From the NCBI GenBank assembly GCA_002633005.1, contig NMRA01000022.1, forward strand, positions 760,987 through 814,206: a stretch of 53,220 nt of DNA, given 5' to 3'. The notes below the pieces were generated by a model, which was not told the DNA's origin, did not search any database, and saw only the letters and a list, made by a program, of their open reading frames with translations. The translations under genes and the position numbers were made by a program. Positions 1 to 13,200 of the stretch are shown piece after piece. The first letter of the stretch is position 1. Every line of letters starts with the position of its first letter. This DNA comes from Phoronis australis (taxonomy: Eukaryota > Phoronida > Phoronidae).

Positions 1-98
1 TCTACATAGTAAGCATATACATGCCAATTTTCACAATCATCCTTTGAGCGGTTTGGTTGATAGAGGGGTTGGCGCACAAAAACACACTCGAAAACACT

Positions 99-480
99 AA
101 AAATGGCCACTAGGTGGCGCAAACTATGTCGAATCCATCTGAAAACGGGAGGATAGCGTCATCTCACTAATAAGTGCCTACATACCAAATTTCATGAAAA
201 TCCGTTCAGGACTTTCGAAGATACAAAGGTAAGCGTAAAAAACTAAAATTGCCACTAGGGGGCACACCGGTAGTCGGATCCGTCCGAAAGTTCGTGCATG
301 CCGTCCCATTCATGAATGGAACATATGTGCCAAATTTCATGAACATAAGTCAAAGGGTTTTGGAGATAGAGCAGCGGACGCCGGACGCCAGACGGACGCC
401 GCCCGTACGGACGGACGGACGGACGGAGATGACGGCATAATGCGTCCACATATAAATATGTGGGCGCATAAAAAACACAT
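99..480 (+). repeat. Modular interspersed repeat with terminal hairpin
   Basis: Two related modules about 145 bases apart start with GCCACTAGGTGGCGC-like and GCCACTAGGGGGCAC-like boxes (near 104 and 249). Each is followed by CAAATTTCATGAA(A/C)AT and a GA(A)GATA box. The second module runs into a GGACGGACGGACGGACGG stretch (near 408-425) and ends in the hairpin at 441-468 followed by an A-rich tail. A related copy lies on the other strand near 47.5-47.95 kb. No coding capacity was seen. The element class is not recognised. Confidence 0.6.
441..468. repeat. Near-perfect 13-bp inverted repeat (hairpin)
   Basis: TGCGTCCACATAT, AA, ATATGTGGGCGCA: the two arms pair with one G-T-type mismatch. It lies at the end of the modular repeat just before an A-rich run, so it probably marks the 3' terminus of that element. 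Confidence 0.7.
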
Positions 481-1143
481 CAATGGCTTGTCACATTTCC
501 AGTATTTTGCAAAACGTTTATCATGCCTCTTCGAATTGTGCGGACAAAAAGTTAAAATTTCAAGTATAGTCCACATATTCACAACACACATATCAAAAAG
601 CAGAAACTAAGAAACATCTGACACAATAATTGAAGCATTCTTTTGATTAAGAAAAAAAATTAACATTGGGCTGTTTACGTTTTCCCTGAAACCTGTCAAT
701 CAGAGGTTGTGTAGATGTACATGTAATCAGACCAACATGGGTCACGGGAAGACATTGTGCAACTTTTGAGTACCTTGGCAGTACTGTCTTCAAATGCATA
801 GTGTTGCACGCACACAACACATCATGTACCTGCACTACATTGTGTCAGAGACTTTCAACATTTATATAAATTAGCAACACGTTGGTGATTATTGCAGCAC
901 TTCAATTGATGCCATCGTGTTACACAGCAGAATATCTGAAAAGATACACAAAGCCATGCCAGGCTTCCATTCATAAACATTATAGCTCTGTGAGGGTGAA
1001 CGTGTGATTAAAATTGGAACCGGGGCAAAAATACACACCCCAGTACGACTACGCAAAAGGTCCACAATTGTTGTGTTTGAAAATATACAATTTGAAAACA
1101 AAGTTGTCTGTTACCAAGGTTACACAGTTAAAGGTAGACATAC

Positions 1144-1282
1144 CTTTGACGGTGAGCCATGCGCTCTTGTAACTGAAGCCGATGGAGTTACCTGCCAGAC
1201 AGGTATACCAACCAGCATCTTCCATGGACACATTCTTGATAGTAAGAACCTCCAAGTCTGTATCATTCACAGAGTTTGACCG
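1144..1282 (-). CDS. FGFR: FGFR exon: Ig domain III, second half (single IIIb/IIIc equivalent)
   Basis: The acceptor is TTCACTTGTAG and the donor GTCAAAG|GTATGT. The 139 bases run from phase 0 to phase 1. It encodes [20 protein letters not shown], then [20 protein letters not shown]. The [19 protein letters not shown] block resembles the vertebrate IIIc form more than IIIb. I saw no second alternative exon in the 507-base intron to its right, nor between it and the left edge. The following transmembrane exon is outside the window. Confidence 0.97.
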
Positions 1283-4200
1283 CTACAAGTGAACATGGCC
1301 AACTTAGTTACTATACCACTTCAGCATACTGGTCTATGCGCACATAACATATCCAAATAGAAAGCATTTAACCTTGTGAAAGCTTAATATTCAGTTTTTG
1401 GACATATGGCATAGCCACAATTTCTACTCGCCTATTTATTAGACTTTGATTCCACATTGCTGCACAGGGTCAAATTTATGTCATTTGATGACCTTTGAAA
1501 TGTACATACGGTGCCTATGATGAAGCAAAACATTCTCAAAAGTTATTTTTGTTGAGAGTTTGTCAACTAGGTTACTGATGGATTTTTAGCATAAAACCAT
1601 CCAACTTTTGACAAGAATAATAATCCAAATTGAGGGCTGCAAGGCAAAAACTGATATACATGAACAACCAACCCTTGCTAGTCAAGAAAAAAAGTGAGCA
1701 TTCAAAAACCAAATAAAAGTCTTTTCAGAAAATACACCCTATGAGAAAAAAGGTTTTCCAATCAGAAACATTATAACAAATCTTTCTACCTCGATGACCC
1801 TGAGGTAAGGGTCGTCGGTCTCCTTGTTAAAGTACGAGCCGTTGACTTTGTAGTGTTTAAGCCACTGAATATGGGCCTGTGGATCACTAATGACCTTGCA
1901 GAGAAACTTCGCATCTTCGCCAATGAAGACTGTGGTGTTGACAGGGGGTTCTTTGAACATAGGACGGTGGGGATTGTTCTCTGTAATCAGTACACAAAAC
2001 GTTATCAAGCATACTTGAATTACACCCAGAAGCTACTGGCTGCCTACAACACTAACCACAATCTAATTTCTTTCTCAAGGGTTTATTAAACAGCAGTTTT
2101 CCATCTGTGAAACAAAGTATTTTAGAAATCGCTGATATGACCGCCAAAACTTATCATGAGCACAAAAATGAGGCCTAAGAGTGAGTTGCATAAAACTTAA
2201 ACACATATCTACGAGATAAGTTTGATCGTTGCACAACATCATTGTTGCTATCCCATCCAACCAAGCCCTGCGTGTTTTTCCCCGCAAAATGGCATACTTT
2301 CAGGTGATTTTTAAAACAAAAATTGTAAATTCTGTTTTTGCCACAAAAACAAGGCCTCAACATCTGTCAAGCTCAGAATTTATGATTTATAGTCAATTCG
2401 TGTAGCTTTTTCTGTGGAGCTAGGGACAGCGAAAGACCCGTGGTATTAGTACCCAAGGACTGAAATCTACACAAGTGCAGATTCAGCAAGAAAAATCAGC
2501 TTAAACAGTCTTTTAAAGGCAAACATTCTCATAATAAGCTCTCAATTAGTCCTTCAGGTTCAGACCAGCTTCTAAAAATGTTTAGGTACGTACCCACAAT
2601 TTCCAGTTTGTATGTCCATGAGATGATACCATACTCATTCTTGACAACACACGTGTAGTTACCAGCATCAGCCAACACAAGGTCGTCTATACGCAGCATG
2701 TATTTGCCTGTTGTGAACTAAAAAAGACGCAACAGACAGCATTCAAGCTGCTCGTAATCATGTAATTATTAATTATTAACCAGACGGAGAAATTTAAAAT
2801 GCAAATAGGAGATGCCTTCATTCCACAGTGTAAAACCGCGGCCAAGAACAACCTAGAAAAAAGCTTTCCTACCTATAATCCTCACTTGCACCCTTTGCAT
2901 TGATTTTTTGATCTGTCATAAGTATGTGCACACACTCGAGAGTGACACTACCTCTACCTCTCCATATGTGTGTCACTGATAATGCTTTCCCACCACCGAC
3001 CTGTCCTTTACACACGCACGCACGCACGCACGCACACACACAGAAATTTGTAACAAGTATAATAAAATCTCACTGATTTTGGAAACAAAGTGGTAGAACC
3101 GCAGACATATGAATTTCTTATATTTTGTCATAAAAAGTAAGAAACATCAAACAAATGTCTCATCACTCACAAATAGTGTTCCAAAGCTACAAACAAGAAC
3201 CGTTTTGAGAAATCAAGGGCATTCAGAGCTTCAGAGCTAAGCTGGAACTCCATTTTTGTTTGAAATTGGCAAAAGATTTTACCAATAAAACTTGACCAAA
3301 TAAAATCTTTTAAGGTTAAGACAATTCTACAGTTAAAGTGTTGCTAGCTTTACTGCTATCAAACAACATACATTCCAAGGAGGAGTTGCCTGCGCACAGA
3401 GACAGAGAAATTTTAGGTGCATTGCCAATTTCCCTTAATTCATTGTGCAATCAACGATGACACTGCAGCACTCACCGGCCCCGTAATCCTCTTCACGAAA
3501 GGTTTGCCGTTCTTCAGCCAAGTCATACTAGGCTCTGGATTGCCCAGGTAAGGACACTTGAAGGGTTGACTGAAACCCACGGGACGAACTACTAATACAT
3601 CATTCGTCTTCTGCCTCTTCCACACAGGACGATCTGAAATGAACGGAAGACGTTTCAGTTTCTATTCCATGAAAACCTTGAAATGTTGCAGGAGCTTCTG
3701 TGAAAAGTTACCAACACTATTTTGGTGAAACAAAAACAACAAAACAGTGAAATTCTGGAGCACAATGTTTTGAAACTACTTTTCATTGTGTCCTATGTTT
3801 TTGCCAAAACTTCTATAGAAGCCAGATGTACGAAGAATACATCCACCAATTGAATAGGATGAACACTAATGTCGTGACAATAAAATGAGAAAAAAAGCCG
3901 TCTAACAGCACAGGGATGTGGACTATGTGCCCCACCCCAATAACAGGCAAGACTGTTAACTCACCAGGACCACTGTCAATTCCACCGAACCTCAAAAATC
4001 ACTTCCAACAAGCGCATCCCGAAATACCACAGCCCCATCTTAATTCTGGGGTATGCTCAATAGAAAGAATGGTTGTGTCAGTTCTGCTGTGCATACCAGT
4101 GTGTCGCAACGATGACAAACTTGCAGTGTGCAATAATAGCTCGTATTTGACGTCATCCTCATCGAGCAGAGGTTCAGAACAGACAGTTTGTTGCTTTAAC

Positions 4201-7200
4201 AAGAGAACTGACAAACTTAAGCCTTAGGTACAATTCATCACTTAGATCCAGTATCTTACCTCAAGAGAACTGACAAACTTAAGCCTTAGGTATAATTCAT
4301 CACTTAGATCCAGGATCTAACCTCCAAACCCAAACTCATGATCAGAGTGCAAACTCAAATCGTGCCATGCAATTGGTTAATTTTCGAGTTGAGTTTTGAA
4401 AAGATTAGACATCAGGTCATGGAACTGAGCAAATTAATACTTAAGTTGGAGAGTGTGCTGCAAACACATGTACTGACATGGATTTTTGTGGAAAAATGGT
4501 CCTTGACAGTATCGCAGACTACACAGCTGGAACCAGATTAAAACAGAACGTAACCAATGACAATAACAGTGGGACTTGAAGCCCACGGTCTCCAAACACA
4601 AAGAACAGGAGAGAGGAATAAAGCAGAAAAAATAGTAAACAATCACATAAGTCCCATGGTTATCATTTGGGAGTTGGTCGATAAAACCAACCAGGACCCT
4701 CAACAGGACAGGTTTCACCACACTGTTTACTTCACACCATTTCCTGTGTAGCAGGAAGCACAGTGTAAACCCATTACAGAGGTTATCATTTTTTAATTAA
4801 GCACATAAGGTGGCGGCCCATGCCCCCAGCCAACCCAGTTCCTGCCAGTCTTGGATTGTCTAAACATCCAGGGTAACACCTTGTCAGACCAACACATGTT
4901 GGAGCTTGTTTGACATCAACAAACTCAGCCAACTAGAGTAAACACCAGTCAAGCATGAGATGAATGAACAAACCAATGGACCAATCAGTCAACCATGCAG
5001 TGAATGAACAAACTAACAAAGCAATCTGCCTCAGGGCAAGGAGGGGACATTAGCAGACATGCCACTTTGGGGCACTTATAGTGGTCAAATGAAGAGTTCT
5101 ATTTTGAGCGAACAAATGAATGTGTTTTGGGGAAGTTTTTAAACATATGCAGCATGGGAAATTGAAGGGAAAACTCTGATGATGGGGTGAGGTACATCTC
5201 TCAAGAATGTCATAGCATGGGACATCAATGATTGGAGGACTAATGGTCGAGGCACATGGTGTTTACCAAGCTAAAACAATTGCAAAGAATTAAGAATTCC
5301 AAGATGCAAGACTGGCAACAAATAAGCTGAAAATTAAACAAATAGCCACCAATAAGTAAACTAAATGGACACCAGCTCACATTAGAAGTTGCACCATGAG
5401 ATATGCCATCGTTTGTATTAAACTAATGCTTAACATGTTTCCTGAATTCTGCAGTCAAATGATAAGGACTTATCTTAAACTGTACTTACGACATAAGTTC
5501 ACCATTTCCTTCAGCTTGTTAGTTTGTGTCAAATTTAATGAGAAAGTTCAGGGACCTTGATAAAGATAAAGATCGGAAATTCAAAGAAAAGGAGGAAATT
5601 TTCATTCTAGAATTGTTGTATGTATGCCATGACTCCAATTGTTGTATGTATGCCATGACTCCAATTGTTGTATGTATGCCATGACTCCAATTTCACCGAC
5701 AGTCTAACTGAACTAACGGGACAAACCCACTAATTAACTAGACTGACCAAGAAGGGACTGAACTCATGAAAATCACCTGTAAGGTATTAGTAAATACGCA
5801 GAAAACCTGAGACTCATTAAATGTGACTTTAATCTAGGCGCACCATTAATGCACCACCTAACTGTAAACAGGCAGAGGATATTTGACGTGTATAAATATC
5901 AGCTGTATATAAAACAGCCTTACCACGAAGCTTACCATTAATTCGGTGTTTCATGATGTCTAAATGACAGACACCATTTCGTGGAATTTAATCAGTGAAA
6001 TGGACATCGCCGACATGTAACTCATACTTGTATAACATTATGTCCAATTCTAACTAACTTCGGAACATAAAACCAAAATCAAAGCATGACGTTTTCGAAG
6101 GTTCATTTTGAACATTTAGATCAAACAATATTTGGTTATGTTACAGTTATGTTATGCATGCAGCTTTCTTTTTTGTTGAATTTTACTAAAAGCATGTGGT
6201 CACATGACCTGTTTTAAGGCAGATTAGTAGAACTTTCAGAAAATATAAATAATTCCACTGAGAAATTTGGCTAAATACACCAACTTGTCGATAAGGTTCT
6301 CCATAACCGTAAACTGCATTAGCTACCGTTTGTCTGAGAAGCCAAAATCAAAAACCAGGTGATTTACCCCTATCAAGATAGCTCTCCCTCAAATTCATTG
6401 CCATAATGAACATACATCGCAGTTACGAATCAAAAGGCATTGGAAAATCAGAATTATCAGCAATTCCATTGCAGGCACTCTCTATTCTAACTAAATGCTA
6501 TCTATAGCAAGGAACTTCGTCAGTTTGGTCTTATGGGCTTAGCAGTAAATTGAAAAGAAGCGCAACTTTAAGAATGACATGAGGTGACAAAACAGCTCAG
6601 CTCAACCACAAAATATGGTCACCAAGTTGCCACAGTGAGATTGTGATCAATGATGGGTGGTTGGAAGATGGACCAAGTATCCAGTACTGTGTCAAGATGA
6701 AACATGGAACTGTTAATCTGCCATGGTCAGGCATGCCAGCAGACATCTGTCAACAGGAGCACAGTTGTCAGTGGCAGTTGCCATGTTTACAGAGTGTAAT
6801 CTGGTGAAATCTTATACAGGGACTAAGTGATCTGTCTGCAGGCAAATCCCCTTTAATCCAGCACAGGTGGCCAACAAAACTACCACCAAGACAGGGTGGT
6901 CACACTAAGTGCTCAGAGACAGTCCCACAGAAAATTACTGTACAAAGATTCTGGTCAACCAGAGACAATGGCTCTGACTGGAGTCAGAGTAAATAAGTGG
7001 AGTCAGTGCAGGCCTAACAACAGGTCTACTTACATCGATGTTAAATAAAGACAACGTTAAATCGACATTAAATAAAGATTCTTGATGAAAGTGATCTTCT
7101 CATAAACTTGAGGTGTGCTCCACTGATAACACCATAACTGATACGCATGCCAGGGCAAAGATTTGTGGAATATTCAGCTGACACGCCACCTGGTGACTGG

Positions 7201-10200
7201 TCATTTTATGAATTTTGTTTGCTTTGAAGCCTCAATTTTCTACAATCCATTGCTCAATAATATAAGATATCTTGCTCTATCCATGACAAAGACCATAGCC
7301 ATTCATTGCATAAAAGTTCTTTTGTGAACAGCCAGGTGGCACCAGAGGTCCCCAATGCCATGTGACTAGTTGCTGCTGCTTAGTAGAAGTCTCCAATTGA
7401 CCTTTTCACAAGCAGACCAGAAGTGTTGAGTGAATAACACAGAGTAGATATTAATGGGAAATGTGACCTCCACATGCAGTCAGTCACCTTTCATTGTGGG
7501 TAGGCAGTAGTCCAACCACACATGGTAGTATTTCCCAAAATTCATTGAGCATATGACAAATCAAGCTATCCTAGAGAGGTTAATTGTTCAGTATGGAAAA
7601 TTTATATGCAAAAAAAATACACAAGGGCTTGGCGGCTAGACTTGGCAAGGGACGTGCACGGTTACTCTTATTTCAAGATACGAAGTTTTGTCATATCAGT
7701 TTTTTACAAAAACTGCATAAAGGACTTGGCTAGACTTGGTAATGAACAATGTAAGATGCACAAGGACTTGGCTAGACTTGGTAATGGGCAAAGTGAAATG
7801 CAGGGTTACTCTGATTTCCAGATCCAGATACTCACGAGGTTTTGTCATATCAATTCTTGCATATTTAGGCACGTTAAGGATCTGCTCCAAAGAACCTGCA
7901 AAAGTAAACTCAAGAATCAACAAGGGACTAAGGATGGAATACATGTATTATTACATACAAAAGTAAACTCAAGAATCAACAAGGGACTAAGGATGGAATA
8001 CATGTATTATTACATACAAAAGTAAACTCAAGAATCAACAAGGGACTAAGGATGGAATACATGTATTATTACATACAAATGCTTTTCTCTCTTTTTGACC
8101 TTAAATTTAAATAAAACTTAATGAAATACAGTTGTTCAATGGAGTAAGTTCAGACACTTGTTTGCAAACAAGTTAAGAATAGCAATTAACTACATTTTGA
8201 CAAGTACACAGATTCATATTTGTCCATAAATTCTGTACTGTGTAATTTATGTTTTGTACCACTTTTCCATGTAAAGCCTTCAGAACAAATTAATGAGAAA
8301 TTCAAAGTACAAATGTGCGAACATCTTCAACTCAATCACTGTCCTGATTTTTAGAATTGCCAGGGTGCAGCAATTAAAATACCATAAAATTATGGTAAAC
8401 TGCACATACATTGGCTGGTAGAGTATTCAAGGGATTGGCAGGTAGAGTATTCAAGGTTTCATATGCAAAAAACATGCATCAAAAGTCAACTTCATCTCAT
8501 GCCTTACATTTGAAACCCAGGTCCTGAACCAGAATCTTAGTAGAATACGAGTCAATTGAACATGGGCACTACATAGTTTAGAGACCATTGCATCAATCGC
8601 AATTCAACAGATAAGTGATCAACAGCAGTTTATAAGAAAAAAATGATTTTGATTCAAGACTTGGTAAAATTGGCATGGTCAACCAATAATGTAGGTATGT
8701 CCCAAGAAATTTAAGATCAACTGGGTTGAGACTTAGCAAGAGCCCAACTTGATGATCAATCTATTTTGTCAGAGAAAACGTTATGGAAATCCTGGAAAAG
8801 TGCCTGACTTCACTCGAACTACAGTGTCAAAGGTGTTAAACTATAACACTGCTTAGTGCTGCCACCCACCAGACACAATGAGAGTGAAATTGCGCCATTC
8901 CTCGCCAAACTGGTTCCAGGCATGGCACGCATAGTTAGCACTGTCGTTGTAGTGCGCATGGTGGATGGTCAGTGTGTATTTAGACACTGTGACCCTGAAA
9001 GATGCAATAAACCAGTTTTTAAATGGAAAGAGGACAATTGAAAAATTAACAGCTTACCACTCCCAGTACATTTGTCTCACAGTGCACCCAAATTCATTTA
9101 GTTGAATCTAAGACATTATTAGCCTCTGTGGTTATATTACAAATAATACTGTACATAATGTAACTAAGCTGTATCTATCTAAAGCACAGGTAACAGTGCT
9201 TTTCAGACTGAACATTCTCAGTGTCAATACCCAGTGTTTAGTCACAGTAGTATCTGACTCTAAATCACAGTTAAAAAACATCAGTTGAAAATAAGCACGC
9301 GGCCAAAACAAGGTTAGTAAAAACATTTCATCACTTTTTTAAAAAAAAGTACTTTCTTGTAAAATTTTGAGAAAAACCACTATTGTACCCTGATCAACAC
9401 CTACCTGTGCACATGGTTGTCAACATTGATCCCGTCTTTGTACCAGAGTATGTATGGCTTGGGTCGGCCACTGGCTTTACAGCGAAGTTTCACCTCCTCT
9501 CCCTGGAAGACGCTGATAACAGATGTGTGTTTACCTCGGATGGATGGCGAAACTGAAAAGCATTAAAAGCAAGGTAAAGATATTTTAGTTACTTTAATAA
9601 TATTCTGTGTGAAACTTGTAGCAGGTTGTAACAGCACATCACACCCACAAAAACATAGAACAGATAGCCTGTCCACAGTGTTATTGAATGTATGCACAAG
9701 ACTAAACACGCCAACCAAGACCCTTTTTAGTACAAAATCGAGTTAACATTGTAACATTAAATCTGGTCTACATACTGTCCAAGATGGCGTTGTAACATTT
9801 TCCCATTTTCCCTTTTTCCTACAGGTGCTAAATACAGCAATATTTGACAAAGCTAAAAAAGATCAAATGTGTAACTTGAGCACACTGAGAACATTTTCTC
9901 ACAGAACAATAAAGAAAAGGCTGAATGCCATCACTCGGCAGGACATTGTTATCCCATGAGTCACAAAACATAGTCACTGTGATGAATGACTATTTACTGC
10001 CTGGACTGGTTCCTTACTTTAACACTAGAGGAAGGAGTCGCTATATGTTCAGTTGTTCAGGCAGGTGACAAGCTTTGCTTGCAAGCAGACACAAAAACAA
10101 TCCTCAGAACCAGTGTCAGGGCTATGCATAACATCATGTTCAACCACCAGGTGACTCTGGTGTTAACCTGAGGTTTGGCGATCCAGACCAATTATTTCCT

Positions 10201-13200
10201 CAAATGATAAGAACATCGGTTCAAGGCTCTGGCCTCAAGCCAACCTAGTGTTCATCTTTTTAGAACTCAGCTCTCTACTATTTCACCTCCCTTCACAGGT
10301 AATGGGATAACTAATTGATTTTCAGAATTTGTTTTTTCTCCAACTTCCTGTTTTCGCTAATGGCAAATTTGCTCGGCCATTTGGGATCAATCTGAATGCA
10401 GAGTTTTTGAATTATATATAAACTAGATTGATAAGAAGCGACAGTCTCTAAAATTTTTCTGAATACATAAAATGGTACATTGTAACAGGAGTTGGTATTG
10501 TGAGATAACAATAACACATTACAGTAAATTCTCACCAATTTAGGAGACACTTAGTGCAGACAGGTGAAATTTTAATGTTCTTATTTTTCAATAAAAAATA
10601 AGTACATCACAATAGATGGTACCATTTTCAAAATCAGTACAGAAGCTACCATCAGAATGTTTTGAATGATATGGACTTTCGCAAGAATTTTGAACTGAAA
10701 AACGAAAAAGGGCAATTCCAGCAAGAATTTTTGCTTGAAATTGTCAAGGCCTTAGGGTAGCACAAAACAAAAATTAACTTTCTATTGTCTCCTTTCCATA
10801 CATGCTTATTCGGTGATTTACAAATGTGCAATGAAGAAATCCTTTAACATAAAGCAAGAAGGGAACACTAATTATTTTGTACTCATTCCAAAACCTGCTT
10901 ACCTGGACACATTTTTATGCAGTTGCAATTTTAATTTATTTGAATTGCTCCTGTTCATACTGACAGTTGCTGTGGTGTTGAATTTGTTTAACATTCATAG
11001 TAGGTTATAACTTGTTCAACTGCTTACCAAACCAGCCTCGCAAAAGGTTATACCTGGCCCTGCCATGGAGAGAACTTTTACAACCACTTTAAATTGTCCA
11101 CAACAGTTGTCACCTTTAAACGGGGTTTAAGAATTTGTCGAGCATAAGCATTTGGTGTGAACAATATATTATTCCTAAAATATTTGTGTCTAGATCATAA
11201 ATGAACAATCACTTCAGCTGTTAAGAGACACAAAAGCCTACAAGCACTGTTTAACTTGAGGCCTTTCACAGCATTCTGACATCAAAAAAGAAACTTAGTA
11301 ATGAAGACATGATACAAAATGAAACAATGTCCAGGGACAGATATGATCTAGACCAGGTCGTGAGGTACATTCGCTGAAACATGTGTTTCTGGGAAACCCA
11401 CTTCATCAGCCAGATGATAGAACAACAGTGCACACAGAGGGGAGCTATCCCACAATCCCTAGGTGCACCATAGGGCGATGGGATGGCCTAATGTGTTCAA
11501 CATGTGAAGAGAATAAGGCTATTTACAGCACAGCACTACATATCACCACACACACAGACACACACAAATACACACTCTTTCTGGGTTGGGTGTTTTATAA
11601 TCTAGTATGGTTCACCACACTGACTCAAGGTTTTGATTTAAAAATCATCCTTCATACCATAAGTGCATAGACTACTATACTCATTCATATCCACCTAGAA
11701 GACTACTTTATCTACCAGACATTCAGGATTCCATCTTTATCCGTTCTGCATCCCACAACAGCATTTGACTGTCCCACAGGCCTACAGGACGGTACCTATA
11801 AACTGAGCAGTTGTGTGAACACCTGGTTTTATATGTCACACTAGATAACCCTGTTTTCCCCCGTTTCATTTTACACAGCACAACAACACACAACAACAAC
11901 AACCACAACAACAACAACCACAACAACAACAACAACAAACATTTCCCTCCCCTTACAGTGGCTTCATCCAGATGTCCTGTTTGGGATGTTGGCAATAAGG
12001 GATATTTAGTCCACTTCAAGCAAACTTAAGGTTGGCCCACAAGCAGACATTCGTTGATGAACAGCCAGTAATCAAGCTCCATCACACGATATTAATACTA
12101 GCTGTTCATAGACATGGGAATTTAAACACCATTCACCTAATTAACACGAACTGTTGGATAAGATGGAAAATTCATTAGTCATAACAGGAGGGGACCTACA
12201 CCAAGGAAGAATGAGCATTCAATAAATGACTTTGCCACACAAAATGCACACCAAGTGGCAATAGTCACCTGCACTGGTCCTGGATGTCACACCCGATATT
12301 TAGTTCCACAGAAAACTGGTTCTCAACATGAGGCACACCTGTATAGGCCACTAGTACCAAAACTGGTTCTCAACATGAGGCACACCTGTATAGGCCACTA
12401 GTACCAAAAACGCTTCCTGCCATAATTGTCTGAAGCAGAAAATTTGACTACAAAAATCAACATGCTCCAACTTATAGATCTTGAAGTGCAAACTGCAGCC
12501 AGGAGTAAAGTTTCTGAAATCACTCTATAGTGCAGTTCACAATCAAGTCAAGCATGGGCTGTAAGTAGTGTAGAACATCATCTGGACAACGCCATCGCAG
12601 AATGAAATATTCCAACAGATGCACACGATTTCACTATCTGAACCATATAGGCAAATGCTCAATTAACAACATGCTAGGGGAGCTCATAAAAAACTGTCTC
12701 GATGTTAAATGCGTTTGATGTAAATGAATTCCAATACCACCACTGGTGTGGATGACTAGTGAGACTTGATATGATATCTGCGAGCAGTTGAGAAAAACAG
12801 ACAGGCAGCTATTAAATGATTGCTAAAGACATATAAACAACCCACTAACTTTAAATCACCCAGAGCAAGAGCAACTAGTATAAGTAACTTCAAAAGAAAC
12901 ATTTTACGCAAATTTGCGAGTTCCTAGCGCAGTCAAAGGACATCAAAACAACCAGAAAGATGTAGCGCACCGTGTGGAACACGTGTGTTCTGGTCAGTTT
13001 TGTGGCCAAATGTTCAGTCACACTCACTGATTGGACCATAAATGACCAAATGGCACAGAGCCGAATGATCATTTAAGAAGAACCACACAAACACCAAAGA
13101 AGAAGTGCGCTAAGTTTTAAACAGAATTACAAAAACACAAAACCTTTTGAAGTGAACTTGGACCTGTAGCCTCGGTATTTATAAAACTGACATAAAATAT

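Larger units (their letters stand above)
1..1143 (-). other. FGFR intron, incomplete at the left edge
   Basis: This intron follows the Ig III exon. The first 480 bases hold a modular interspersed repeat (separate entry). The rest, 480-1143, is AT-rich and shows no exon: the transmembrane exon is not here. Antisense reading frames across 1004-1279 are shadows of the Ig III exon. Confidence 0.7.
3634..8869 (-). other. FGFR intron between Ig I and Ig II
   Basis: About 5.2 kb. It carries the acid-box exon candidate (4097-4207) and four short tandem duplications (4201-4323, 5611-5690, about 7718-7800, 7900-8079). The rest is AT-rich with no recognised gene. Confidence 0.7.

Noticed and set aside
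1004-1279. Plus-strand open frame of 91 codons
   Set aside because: It is the antisense of the FGFR Ig III exon; the minus strand has the family motifs and splice sites.
7606-8025. Plus-strand open frame of 139 codons
   Set aside because: It is built from the 41- and 59-bp tandem repeats; its protein repeats follow the DNA repeats and match no family.
11723-12029. Overlapping frames with poly-L or poly-N tracts
   Set aside because: Produced by the CAA-rich simple repeat.
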